The notes: generated by a model from the sequence alone, not told the origin. A stretch of 64,000 bases of DNA from Bradyrhizobium japonicum USDA 6 (GCF_000284375.1 NC_017249.1:4380001-4444000), one strand, 5' to 3'. Shown: positions 24,041 through 31,128, counted from the stretch's first letter. Program-made: numbers and translations.

Positions 24041-24065
24041 GGAACAATGCTCTGGCCCAGCGGTT
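24041..24065 (+). promoter_or_regulatory. EcfG-type promoter (GGAAC-N16-GGTT)
   Basis: GGAAC 24041-24045 and GGTT 24062-24065, 16-nt spacer, 35 nt before the secreted protein gene. Confidence 0.7.
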
Positions 24066-24099
24066 GACGGCGCATCAACAACCACTGGAGAGAGTGGAC

Positions 24100-24486
24100 A
24101 TGAAAACCCGTCTTGCGATTTCATTGGCTGCTGTGTCGCTGCTGGCGGCGTCGAGTACAGCCTTTGCCCAGTCGACGACCGAACAGGGCGCTAGGGACGG
24201 CGTGCGTGCGGGTGGCGAAATCGGTGGCCCGGTCGGCGCGATGGTCGGCGGCACCGTCGGTGCGGCCGTTGGCGCCGGCCTCGAAATTCCGAATGCCGTG
24301 CTCGGCGGAATCCCGCGCGACGACTCCGTCGTGATCCACGAGCGCGTCGTCGTCGGCGAGCCCTTGCCCCCGACCGTGGTCTTGCGCCCGGTGCCGAACT
24401 ACACCGAGTATCGCTACGCGGTCGTGAACGACCGCCGTGTCATCGTCGAACCGCGCACGCGCCGGGTCGTGAAAATCATCGACTGA
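24100..24486 (+). CDS. Secreted DUF1236-type protein
   Basis: A 128-residue protein with a signal peptide (MKTRLAISLAAVSLLAASST, AFA cleavage) and a glycine-rich hinge (GGEIGGPVGAMVGGTVGAAV). The C-terminal domain is DSVVIHERVVVGEPLPPTVV, YTEYRYAVVNDRRVIVEPRT, RRVVKIID, the pattern of DUF1236. Extracytoplasmic; function unknown. GGAGAGAGTGG precedes the ATG, an EcfG-type promoter lies upstream and a strong terminator follows. Confidence 0.85.
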   Translation: MKTRLAISLAAVSLLAASSTAFAQSTTEQGARDGVRAGGEIGGPVGAMVGGTVGAAVGAGLEIPNAVLGGIPRDDSVVIHERVVVGEPLPPTVVLRPVPNYTEYRYAVVNDRRVIVEPRTRRVVKIID

Positions 24487-24501
24487 TCGGTCAAGGCGTG
24501 T

Positions 24502-24534
24502 AAGGCCCCGCGGAGCGTCACTCCGCGGGGCCTT
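24502..24534 (+). terminator. Rho-independent-type hairpin
   Basis: AAGGCCCCGCGGAG and CTCCGCGGGGCCTT with a 5-nt loop, 14-bp stem, just after the DUF1236 gene; a short T run follows. Confidence 0.8.
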
Positions 24535-24873
24535 AGTTCGTCATTGCCGAATTGGCGCGAACCGCCGGTGCGGTTGGGAGATCGTCGTTGCGAGAAGGCC
24601 GCCAGGCAACTGTGGCGGGCTTCTCGTGCTCGAGGCCGCCGAGCCGGGTGTACGATAATGGCGGAGAGACGGCCCGGCTGCAGGTGCCGGCGAGCCAGCG
24701 ACGACTCAAATAATTGCCCGCGCTCGTCGTCCCTATTGGGGCCATTCTTCCAAAAATGGGCACTGGCTTTTGTCCGACCTTAGGCGCCGGCCGTACTTAT
24801 TGGTGCGGGAACAAGTGGCAATTCCACGGGTTTTCGAACCGTCTGTGTTGCATGGTTATGCGCCGAGGCATCG
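24535..24873. other. Intergenic stretch carrying a dispersed repeat
   Basis: No gene recognised. Contains one copy (24691-24712) of the CGAGCCAGCGACGACTCAAA repeat. Confidence 0.45.
24691..24712. repeat. Dispersed repeat, copy 1 of 3
   Basis: CGAGCCAGCGACGACTCAAA plus TA, nearly identical to copies at 26.94 and 30.28 kb. Confidence 0.6.
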
Positions 24874-25080
24874 ATGAAGACCAAGCGATCCGGGAAGTTG
24901 TCGCACTACGATAAGATGGCCGCCTCCGCTCAGCAATTTTTCACGGAGGCGACGGCCTGTCGCGAGGAGGCGGCTCGGAGCCTCGACCAGGTCGATCGAG
25001 AAGGCTGGTTGAAGCTTGCGCGCGAATGGACTGAGCTCGCGCTCGCGGCCCAGCAGGGCCAGATTTTCCGCCGGGATTAG
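24874..25080 (+). CDS. Small helical hypothetical protein
   Basis: A 68-residue protein starting MKTKRSGKLSHYDKMAASAQ, then FFTEATACREEAARSLDQVD and WLKLAREWTELALAAQQG. The order Cys-x-E-A then W-L-x-A-x-E-W resembles small helical rhizobial proteins that carry 'CR.EA......WL..A.EW..LA'. No clear ribosome-binding site; function unknown. Confidence 0.55.
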   Translation: MKTKRSGKLSHYDKMAASAQQFFTEATACREEAARSLDQVDREGWLKLAREWTELALAAQQGQIFRRD

Positions 25081-25118
25081 TGGGGCCGTCTCACACCGTT
25101 GTCATATCGGAGTAACGT

Positions 25119-25364
25119 ATGCGTTCCTCGCCCTCGATCGTGCCGGCCGGCCGCCTCGACCACAACATTGCTGAGTGCCGCGAACATGCGGATCACTACA
25201 AGAGACTTTCTGACCACTACAAGAGACTTTCTTCCGCGAGCGGGATCTCCAAGGACCGCGCCACCGCACTGAGAAACATCGCCCGAACCTATGTCGGTTT
25301 GGCTGGCCAACTGGATAGACTGGCGTCTCTCGCGAGGAACGAGCAGACAATGGAGGTGAAGTAA
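25119..25364 (+). CDS. Small helical protein with an internal tandem duplication
   Basis: An 81-residue protein with the core NIAECREHADHYKRLS and SGISKDRATALRNIARTYVG, LAGQLDRLASLARNE. The same core makes up the 57-residue paralogue at 30.47 kb. A 21-bp direct repeat (25191-25211 and 25212-25232) duplicates DHYKRLS here. Helical throughout, no signal peptide. Function unknown. Confidence 0.65.
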   Translation: MRSSPSIVPAGRLDHNIAECREHADHYKRLSDHYKRLSSASGISKDRATALRNIARTYVGLAGQLDRLASLARNEQTMEVK

Positions 25365-25493
25365 GGCGGCACTGGCCTGCTTGCAACTTCACGGGCGCTG
25401 TTCGTATTTCAAAATTTGCCAACTTTTCCCGACCGCGGTTACTACCTTTTAGTTGATCGGGAATATAACGGCGGGATCACTTCTGTTTACCCG

Positions 25494-25799
25494 ATGCCCG
25501 CAGAAAAAGAGCAAGAAGACCGAAGGGTCACCTTCGAGCATCCGTTGCCAGCGCAAATGATGGCCATCGATGGCACGTGGCGTCGCGCGTGCACGCTTAA
25601 GGAGGTCTCAAATGTCGGAGCGACACTTCAAGTTGAGACCTCGATTGAGGGGCTGACCCTGAACGAGTTCTTTCTTCTGCTTTCGTCCACTGGACTTGCC
25701 TATCGTCGCTGTCAGCTCGAACGAGTAAACGGCGAAGAGTTGCGGGTCAGCTTCATCCGCGAAAAGGTCAAGGCCAAAAAATCCTCCGACAGGAGCTAG
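25494..25799 (+). CDS. PilZ-domain-like protein
   Basis: A 101-residue protein starting at MPAEKEQEDRRVTFEHPLPA. The order DRRVTFEHPLPAQMMAIDGT, RACTLKEVSNVGATLQVETS, EFFLLLSSTGLAYRRCQLER and LRVSFI follows the rhizobial PilZ fold seen in short proteins (RR...R..L.A.I...G....C.I.D.S..GA.L), though the canonical c-di-GMP motifs are degenerate. It may therefore be a PilZ-like adaptor without nucleotide binding. The next two genes are receiver-domain proteins in the same direction. Confidence 0.68.
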   Translation: MPAEKEQEDRRVTFEHPLPAQMMAIDGTWRRACTLKEVSNVGATLQVETSIEGLTLNEFFLLLSSTGLAYRRCQLERVNGEELRVSFIREKVKAKKSSDRS

Positions 25800-25891
25800 A
25801 CCCCGGATTTCAAGAGTGCCAGACTTTCCCGGGAACCTTTGGCTTGTGTGCACTTTGTAACCTCCAGTTTGCACGTGCTCGGGGGAGAACT

Positions 25892-26293
25892 ATGACGGAA
25901 GTGCTGCCGACGGTTCTTCTGGTAGAAGACGACGATGCGATCCAAGGCATTGTCGAGGATGCATTGAGGGAGGGGGGCTTCGAGTCCACCAGCGCCAAGA
26001 GCGGCGAGGAGGCGGTAACTCTGCTCAAGAGTCGGCTCGTTGCATACTGCGCTCTAGTGACTGACATCAATCTGTTAGGAAGCCTCGCCGGCTGGGAGGT
26101 CGCGCGGGCTGCGCGCGAGACCGATCCCAATTTGCCCGTGATCTACATATCGGGCGCAGCGGCCCACGACTGGCCGGCGCAAGGCGTTCCCAACAGCATA
26201 ATTCTTCAGAAACCGTTTGCCCTCGCGCAGCTTACAACGGCGGTCTCTCAGCTCCTTAACGAGCGCTCGGCGGCCGATTTAGGCAAGGCTTGA
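25892..26293 (+). CDS. Single-domain response regulator (receiver), first of a pair
   Basis: A 133-residue REC protein: VLLVEDDDAIQGIVEDALRE, acidic pocket EDD, acceptor aspartate in LVTDINLLG, ISGAAAHDW after beta-4 and the conserved Lys in ILQKPFALAQL. No output domain. GGGGGAGAACT precedes the ATG. The second receiver gene starts 8 nt after its stop. Such stand-alone receivers often act as phosphate relays or sinks for hybrid kinases, and the double-PAS kinase at 0.2 kb is a candidate partner. Confidence 0.88.
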   Translation: MTEVLPTVLLVEDDDAIQGIVEDALREGGFESTSAKSGEEAVTLLKSRLVAYCALVTDINLLGSLAGWEVARAARETDPNLPVIYISGAAAHDWPAQGVPNSIILQKPFALAQLTTAVSQLLNERSAADLGKA

Positions 26294-26301
26294 GGCGAGA
26301 C

Positions 26302-26664
26302 ATGACGCAGGCGTCAATACTCCTTGTGGAAGATGAGGCGCTTATTCGAATGATGCTTGTCGAGATGGTCGAGGAACTCGGACACAGGGTCATCGCTGAA
26401 GTGGGGAATATAGATGATGCGCGATCTATTGCTGAGATTGAAGGATACGATCTCGCGATCCTCGACATCAATTTGCATGGTACGAACGTGGGGCCCGTTG
26501 CCGAAGCAATAAGGAGACGAGGGCTGCCGTTCTTTTTCTTGAGCGGATACGGCAGCAGCGGCGTGCCGCACGGATTTGAAGGAACGCCCGTCTTAGTCAA
26601 ACCGTGCACGCTGGATAAGCTCAAGCACACAATCGATACTGTTTTGCCGAACGGAGAAACTTAA
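26302..26664 (+). CDS. Single-domain response regulator (receiver), second of a pair
   Basis: A 120-residue REC protein: ILLVEDEALIRMMLVEMVEE, acceptor Asp in LAILDINLHGT, FFFLSGYGSSGVP, and the Lys in PVLVKPCTLDKLK. No output domain. ATG at 26302 (a TTG at 26290 is possible), 8 nt after the previous receiver. Of the type found next to PAS or HWE kinases; no kinase is adjacent here. Confidence 0.88.
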   Translation: MTQASILLVEDEALIRMMLVEMVEELGHRVIAEVGNIDDARSIAEIEGYDLAILDINLHGTNVGPVAEAIRRRGLPFFFLSGYGSSGVPHGFEGTPVLVKPCTLDKLKHTIDTVLPNGET

Positions 26665-27166
26665 AAGCGCAAGACAACCGTTGCGGTTGCCCTTTGCGAA
26701 GCAAGGCCGCCTCAGTTGGCGGGCTACCCCGCCCAGCACCTTTCTATTTGCTCCCCGGGCGGCGTCCCGCTTTCATGCTTCGATAACCAGCGGCTCGATC
26801 GCGTATCTGAGCCCGGCGCCAATCCGCTTCAATTCATCTTCTCACGGAGCTTTCGGATGAACTCGCGAAGGTCATTCGCTTACTGGGGCGGAGAGAGGGC
26901 CCCGGCTCCGGGGGGCAAGGGGGTTAGGCCGGGGCCGCTCCGCCAGCTCTGGCAGCAAGCCAGCGACGACTCAAATATTCGCCTGCTCTTGTCGTTCCCC
27001 TTGAGTCCCTTGTCCCGGAAGAAAAGGGCCCCAGCTCAAATGGGGGATGAGCCGGGGCCTAGAGGTTAACCCTCGGCGAGCCCGAGGGCGTTGGGAAAAC
27101 TTGGCAAAAACCACGATGTTCCTAGCTCGGTCAGAACCCCGCGGCCAACAAACGGTGGCCTAATTA
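26665..27166. other. Gene-poor stretch with repeats and gene fragments
   Basis: Contains the palindromic repeat GGCCGCCTCAGTTGGCGGG (26705-26723), a fragment resembling the C-terminal part of the 89-residue gene at 32.45 kb (around 26780-26830), a truncated copy of the 43-residue gene (about 26826-26875, minus strand), and a copy of the dispersed repeat. No intact gene. Confidence 0.5.
26935..26982. repeat. Dispersed repeat, copy 2 of 3
   Basis: CCGCTCCGCCAGCTCTGGCA then GCAAGCCAGCGACGACTCAA, sharing about 45 bp with the copy at 30.28 kb. Confidence 0.6.
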
Positions 27167-27191
27167 GGAACGCCGTCCGGTATCTGCTCTT
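27167..27191 (+). promoter_or_regulatory. Possible EcfG-type promoter (GGAAC-N16-TCTT)
   Basis: GGAAC 27167-27171 with TCTT 16 nt later, 80 nt upstream of a DUF6894 gene; the -10 is weak. Confidence 0.38.
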
Positions 27192-27271
27192 GTCCTCTAT
27201 CACCGGGACCGATCAAGGCGCCCCCTGACTGAGAAACGCGCTGCGCTCCCCACCCAAACGGAGGACCGCCT

Positions 27272-27520
27272 ATGCCGCGCTATTACTTCCATATTTTGAA
27301 CGGAAAAATGCTGATCGATGACGTCGGCGTTGAAGTGGCCGATACCGAAGCAGCGAAACTTGAAGCAGTGAAGTACGCGGGTACTGTCCTGACCTCCGAG
27401 CATCCCACCGACATGTGGAAGGGGATACCATGGGAGATGAAGGTCACGGACGGCCCTTTCCCAAATGAAGGTCGGACTTTGCTCACCCTCACGCTAACCG
27501 CTGAAATCAACTCCAATTAG
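27272..27520 (+). CDS. DUF6894-type small protein (1)
   Basis: An 82-residue protein starting MPRYYFHILNGKMLIDDVGV, with EVADTEAAKLEAVKYAGTVL and a C-terminal beta segment (WEMKVTDGPFPNEGRTLLTL). The MxRYYFxxxxG start, a mid-protein helix beginning near an Asp/Glu, and a final beta pair define the family. Function unknown. Four intact or nearly intact relatives plus a fragment lie in the window. GGAGGACCGCC precedes the ATG. Confidence 0.78.
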   Translation: MPRYYFHILNGKMLIDDVGVEVADTEAAKLEAVKYAGTVLTSEHPTDMWKGIPWEMKVTDGPFPNEGRTLLTLTLTAEINSN

Positions 27521-27681
27521 GTGCTGTTGTCGGTCGCTAATTTGGAAACTTAACATTCGACAAGGAAAATCAAATCCGCTCCCTACGATTATCCACTCAT
27601 CACAGAACGGAACTTGGCTTTTATCTGTGACGATAACGCCACTTGCGCTCCCGCCTTCCTCGAACGGGAAAGGAGCATGGC

Positions 27682-27879
27682 ATGTCCCAGCGGCGTCGTT
27701 TCAAACAACACCTTCCGCTTCAAGATCGATTGGCCGAATGGGCGAAAGAGGTTCTCAGCATGTCAGGTGTTTCCACTTGGTCCCGAGCGAGACGCCCTTA
27801 TCAGGAAGGCTCGTCAAGCCGACATTGCGAACCATCTGGACGATTGGGCCAAGTCACCGGGTTGCAGCCGCCGAGGTGA
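27682..27879 (+). pseudogene. Frameshifted member of the RFKQ/LQPP small-protein family
   Basis: The start MSQRRRFKQHLPLQDRLAEW is in one frame; LGPERDALIRKARQADIANH and LDDWAKSPG are in the next; the final LQPPR returns to the first. Corrected, it equals the intact proteins at 28.70 and 31.96 kb. Two compensating frameshifts leave a frame of normal length but scrambled middle. Confidence 0.7.
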
Positions 27880-27884
27880 GGGCC

Positions 27885-27998
27885 ATGATCGAACAGCCCC
27901 ATCTCAATCGGTATTCAGTTCACGCACGCATCTGCCTTGGCATTGCAGCCTTTGGCGCCGCACTGTTTGTCGCGGCGCTGTTCATGGGCATGCGGTAA
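27885..27998 (+). CDS. 37-residue single-pass membrane protein
   Basis: It starts MIEQPHLNRYSVHARICLGI with a hydrophobic helix (LGIAAFGAALFVAALFMG) and ends MR. The ATG is 6 nt after the stop of the RFKQ-family pseudogene, so the two were probably co-transcribed. GAGGTGAGG precedes the ATG. No family recognised. Confidence 0.55.
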   Translation: MIEQPHLNRYSVHARICLGIAAFGAALFVAALFMGMR

Positions 27999-28086
27999 GG
28001 ACGCCTCGGTGGGCTAGTTTGAAAGTAGCGGTGGCCTAGTTTGAACGAATCTGACTTTCGATGGTCCAATAGGGGAGACCGTCGGA

Positions 28087-28248
28087 ATGTCTGTCGTGCC
28101 CCATCAAAACGAGCGCGTAGAACTAGCGATGAAGCTTTTGGACTGCCGCCAAAAGCTGCGGCGGACTGGCTGGGACGTGGAACGGGCCAAGAGCTTACGC
28201 GACGAGATGGACCGGCTAGAACAGAAGCTCCGCGAGATAGACGAGTAA
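28087..28248 (+). CDS. 53-residue charged helical protein
   Basis: It starts MSVVPHQNERVELAMKLLDC, then RQKLRRTGWDVERAKSLRDE and ends LEQKLREIDE. Fully helical with strong charge alternation. A broken copy of its 5' end occurs at 48.34 kb, and a 25-residue ORF at 21.36 kb shares its C-terminus, so this is another multicopy small gene. It ends 3 nt before a palindromic-repeat hairpin that may terminate it. Confidence 0.62.
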   Translation: MSVVPHQNERVELAMKLLDCRQKLRRTGWDVERAKSLRDEMDRLEQKLREIDE

Positions 28249-28250
28249 GG

Positions 28251-28269
28251 GGCGCCTCAGTTGGCGGCC
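28251..28269. repeat. Palindromic repeat copy (possible terminator)
   Basis: GGCGCCTCAGTTGGCGGCC followed by TCTTTCCTCC, directly after the 53-residue gene; same core as the 15-bp-stem hairpin at 22.3 kb. Confidence 0.55.
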
Positions 28270-28418
28270 TCTTTCCTCCTGCTTCGTCCCCACGTGTGAT
28301 GCCTCCGTGCTGCTTGATCGGGTCCGGTCATCTGCTCCTGGGCGCGCTAATGGGCAAAAATGACGTAGAGGAGAGCAGCCCCCAGCAAAACTCCCAAAAT
28401 CGTGTTGGCATCCGGGGC

Positions 28419-28500
28419 ATGCTGGGGCCTCCGGACAGGCTCTTGCCTCGTTAGGGAAGCAGTCACCGCAGACACAAGCCTTCCACCGACAGTCTGTTCC
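28419..28500 (-). repeat. Conserved element with an EcfG-like promoter, copy 2
   Basis: Minus strand: GGAAC (28500-28496), 16-nt spacer, GCTT (28479-28476), then about 50 nt matching the copy at 22.06-22.13 kb. Downstream, the minus strand can encode ANTILGVLLGAALLYVIFAH with a stop, a possible small membrane peptide, but no good start codon is present. Confidence 0.5.
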
Positions 28501-28700
28501 TCGGTGCGTCTACTCTGCGAGCGTGAGCGGCCCAACCGCCTTGAGGGCTGGATAGGACGGAGACGCCAGGACCGCCTCACGCACCGGCTTGCGGCGGCAC
28601 GCGCAACGAGGATGTTCCGCTAGAAGAGAGCGCCAGATGTAATGTTCCCGGATTGAACAGTTGAAATCCCGAAAGAGTTGGTGTGCGGGAGGATGTTCAA

Positions 28701-28898
28701 ATGAAACGCGACCGGTTCAAACAGGATAGAGCGTTAGGCGAACGGCTCATCGAAGAAGCTAGACAAGCACGGGAAGGGGTAGAGCAGTTGCCCCTGGGGA
28801 CGGAACGGGAGGACCTTTTGAGGAAGGCCCGCGCAGCCGATATCACCGCCCATATTGACGAATGGCTGAAATCGCCGGACTTGCAGCCACCGAAGTAG
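28701..28898 (+). CDS. RFKQ/LQPP-family small protein
   Basis: A 65-residue protein: MKRDRFKQDRALGERLIEEA, then LPLGTEREDLLRKARAADIT and WLKSPDLQPPK. The N-terminal RFKQ, central LP.G.ER..LLRKAR.AD....H and terminal W..SP.LQPP are shared with 31.96 kb and the broken copy at 27.68 kb. Highly charged and helical. GGAGGATG precedes the ATG. Function unknown. Confidence 0.72.
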   Translation: MKRDRFKQDRALGERLIEEARQAREGVEQLPLGTEREDLLRKARAADITAHIDEWLKSPDLQPPK

Positions 28899-28900
28899 TG

Positions 28901-29119
28901 TCATGCAAGACATGCCTCCGTTCTGACAAGAGCGCAGTCGTCGCACTTGAACAGCCGGCTTTCGGCTTGATCGCCTACGTGCCTCATTGGCTTCATGCAA
29001 AGCTCACACCGATGGACGGGGAGAGCGCGGCCGCCATCGCTGAGACGCAGCTTCACTACCAGGCCCCCTGCGCCTTTGCGCATAGGAATTTGATTTGTGC
29101 CGAAGTGGAAAATCATCAT
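28901..29119 (-). CDS. Possible small zinc-ribbon protein
   Basis: A 72-residue frame whose C-terminal half reads HRCELCMKPMRHVGDQAESR then LFKCDDCALV, i.e. CxxC...CxxC as in small rhizobial zinc ribbons (C..C...M.H.GDL......FRC..C). The N-terminal half looks unrelated, so the true start may be internal or lost. The opposite-strand frame here has no recognisable features. Confidence 0.5.
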   Translation of the reverse strand: MMIFHFGTNQIPMRKGAGGLVVKLRLSDGGRALPVHRCELCMKPMRHVGDQAESRLFKCDDCALVRTEACLA

Positions 29120-29417
29120 GCTTCAAGCCCTTCTCGTAATGCGAGGTATTCGGGCGGCGGTGGCGCGTTTGAAGGTCGCCGACGGTTTCTCCCCAGGCAA
29201 TGCGCCGCCGGCTAAAAATACGCTGTCCCGGCGGCAATGCTCAGACCAGCCCCGAGGTGGAGGGACAAAAATCTCGGATGCTCATTGGTGTAGAACGACG
29301 ATGCAAAGGTTCAAGGAATGAACCCGATGCGGGCAAACATCATGGAGTAGCGCTAGGCAGCGAGCAGCCACACTGCCGAGCTGGCGACTGTCGCCATAGG
29401 CCTTTCGACAGAGTTAC
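29120..29417. other. Intergenic stretch, nothing recognised
   Basis: No supported gene, RNA or repeat. Confidence 0.4.
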
Positions 29418-29834
29418 TTAATACTTGAACTCTGGCATCGACTTGAGTTGGTCTTTCGTGACGTTGATAACGGCTCGGTCGGGAAACCATTCGCGCGCAG
29501 TCTCGGACGTCATTCCTTCGGTCGTTTTCCCAGCCTTATTAGCGAATTTTAGGCTGTTCATCGCGACCAGCACATAATGCGTGCCCATTCCCAAAAAGCC
29601 GCCTGCCTCGATGACAAGACCCCTTACCCGGCCCTGAGAGTCGATGATGATGTCATAAACGTCGCCGACTTTGTCGTTGGCTTCATTGTAAACGTTGACG
29701 CCCTTCATTTTTGCTGCGCTCCAGTCTCCCGCAGCGGCGATTGGCGCGGCTGCTTCGGACGCCGTGTGAGCAGGAGTCTGGGCGAACGCCGCGGAAGCAA
29801 AGAGCAGAGCAGTGATGGTGGCCAATGTTCTCAC
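29418..29834 (-). CDS. Secreted PRC-barrel domain protein
   Basis: A 138-residue protein with a signal peptide (MRTLATITALLFASAAFA) followed by a PRC-barrel domain: MKGVNVYNEANDKVGDVYDI, IIDSQGRVRGLVIEAGGFLG, HYVLVAMNSLKF. PRC-barrel domains are small beta-barrels found in envelope and RNA-processing proteins. This secreted form is typical of rhizobial stress genes. It is divergent from CsbD, with two consensus EcfG promoters between them. Confidence 0.88.
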   Translation of the reverse strand: MRTLATITALLFASAAFAQTPAHTASEAAAPIAAAGDWSAAKMKGVNVYNEANDKVGDVYDIIIDSQGRVRGLVIEAGGFLGMGTHYVLVAMNSLKFANKAGKTTEGMTSETAREWFPDRAVINVTKDQLKSMPEFKY

Positions 29835-29861
29835 GTTATCCTCCCTAGCTGGAACCTAAAA

Positions 29862-29886
29862 AACAGAAGCGCTCGGCATTCGTTCC
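29862..29886 (-). promoter_or_regulatory. EcfG-type promoter (GGAAC-N16-TGTT)
   Basis: Minus-strand GGAAC (29886-29882) and TGTT (29865-29862), 16-nt spacer; drives the PRC-barrel gene. Confidence 0.72.
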
Positions 29887-29898
29887 TAGTGATGCGCA

Positions 29899-29923
29899 GG
29901 AACGGCCTTCACTAGTATTCGTT
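29899..29923 (+). promoter_or_regulatory. EcfG-type promoter (GGAAC-N16-CGTT)
   Basis: Perfect consensus: GGAAC 29899-29903 and CGTT 29920-29923; drives csbD. The -35 boxes of the divergent pair are 12 nt apart. Confidence 0.78.
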
Positions 29924-29963
29924 GATGCTGCACCGATTAAACCGATCAGCAGGAGGTAGCGTC

Positions 29964-30167
29964 ATGGATTGGAACCAGGTCGAGGGAAACTGGAAGCAGG
30001 TCAAAGGCAAGATCAAAGAGCAGTGGGGAAAGCTCACTGATGACGATCTCGACGTGATCGACGGGAAGCGAGATCAACTCGAAGGCAAAATTCAGGAGCG
30101 ATACGGCTATCAGAAAGACCAGACGAAGAAAGAGGTCGATGATTGGTACGGACGTCAGACTTGGTGA
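29964..30167 (+). CDS. csbD: CsbD-family stress protein
   Basis: A 67-residue protein with the full CsbD signature: MDWNQVEGNWKQVKGKIKEQ, WGKLTDDDLDVIDGKRDQLE, GKIQERYGYQKDQ. CsbD is a small hydrophilic general-stress protein (sigma-B regulon in Bacillus); biochemical role unknown. The ATG at 29964 follows AGGAGGTAGC. A perfect EcfG promoter lies 41-65 nt upstream, as is usual for alphaproteobacterial csbD. Confidence 0.93.
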   Translation: MDWNQVEGNWKQVKGKIKEQWGKLTDDDLDVIDGKRDQLEGKIQERYGYQKDQTKKEVDDWYGRQTW

Positions 30168-30275
30168 GCAGTTGATTTGAAGAGGCGGGTCCGGTGAGGT
30201 GAGGGCGGATTGCCCTCCGTCGCGTGCGATGGGCCGCAGGCGCATCCACTGAGTTACGCCTCGGCCGACGCTGCT

Positions 30276-30332
30276 ACGCTCCGCCAGCTCAGGCAACGAG
30301 CCAGCGACGACTCAAATATCGCCCGCCGTTGT
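30276..30332. repeat. Dispersed repeat, copy 3 of 3
   Basis: GCTCCGCCAGCTCAGGCAAC then GAGCCAGCGACGACTCAAAT, matching the copies at 24.69 and 26.94 kb. Confidence 0.6.
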
Positions 30333-30472
30333 GGTCCCTTTTCAAAACTCAAGCCGGCACTAACCGTATTTAACCCAGTGTCCGAAGCTGATTAAGGGGC
30401 TTAACATGGTAGAAGGCAAGCCAGGGCGGGAGGCGCTCCCACGTTCCACGCGGGCAACAGAAGGCAGAGCCA

Positions 30473-30646
30473 GTGATCAACATTGCTGAGTGCCGAGAAC
30501 ATGCTGACCTCTACAAGAGACTTTCTGGCGCGAGCGGCATTTCCAAAGATCGCGCCGACGTCCTGAAAAACATCGCCCGAACTTATGTGGGTTTGGCTGG
30601 CCAACTGGACAGACTGGCTTCTCTCGCGAGGAACGAGCTGAGGTAG
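30473..30646 (+). CDS. 57-residue helical protein, paralogue of the 25.1-kb gene
   Basis: From a GTG start: INIAECREHADLYKRLSGAS, ISKDRADVLKNIARTYVGLA, QLDRLASLARNELR. Almost identical to the C-terminal 55 residues of the 25.12-kb protein without its internal DHYKRLS duplication. No strong ribosome-binding site precedes the GTG, and an upstream ATG frame is out of register, so the native N-terminus may be lost. Confidence 0.58.
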   Translation: MINIAECREHADLYKRLSGASGISKDRADVLKNIARTYVGLAGQLDRLASLARNELR

Positions 30647-30743
30647 GTGGCCGGCCTGCTTTCGGCATCAGTCGCCTAGTTTGATTTGGGCGTGGCCTGT
30701 TTTACGAAAGAAACAATTTGAGGTTGGCGTCGTTCATGGTCTG

Positions 30744-30986
30744 ATGAGACGGTATTATTTTGACATCAGAGAGGGTGACGAGATTTTCCCGGATGAGGAA
30801 GGTCTAGAGTTCTCAACCATAGAGAAGGTGCAGGAAGAGGCGGCGCGCTCGCTTGCCGATATGGCCAGAGATGCCGTCCGCGCCTTAGGGGGCGATAGCC
30901 AAAAGCTGTCGATTGAAGTCCGGGACGAGAGCGGTCCGGTGCTCCAGCTCAAATTCACATTCGCGGTCGAACGGCGCAGGCATTGA
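30744..30986 (+). CDS. DUF6894-type small protein (2)
   Basis: An 80-residue protein: MRRYYFDIREGDEIFPDEEG, FSTIEKVQEEAARSLADMAR, KLSIEVRDESGPVLQLKFTF. The closest relative in the window is 32.21 kb (same RYYFDIRxxxxxxPDEEGLEF). Cytoplasmic alpha/beta; function unknown. It ends next to a palindromic-repeat copy at 30987-31005, which could terminate it. Confidence 0.78.
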   Translation: MRRYYFDIREGDEIFPDEEGLEFSTIEKVQEEAARSLADMARDAVRALGGDSQKLSIEVRDESGPVLQLKFTFAVERRRH

Positions 30987-31005
30987 GGCCGCCTCCGTTG
31001 GCGGG
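30987..31005. repeat. Palindromic repeat copy
   Basis: GGCCGCCTCCGTTGGCGGG immediately after the stop of the DUF6894 gene. Confidence 0.55.
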
Positions 31006-31128
31006 CTGTGTTCCTTCTGTCGGGAACCCGAGTTCTGGTTTATGGTCCGGAGATCACCGCCCCGTCCGAGGCGCCCATTGGTGACTGAGAGTGCTTCATG
31101 CTCCCGCCCTCTATGCCAAGCGGAAGCC

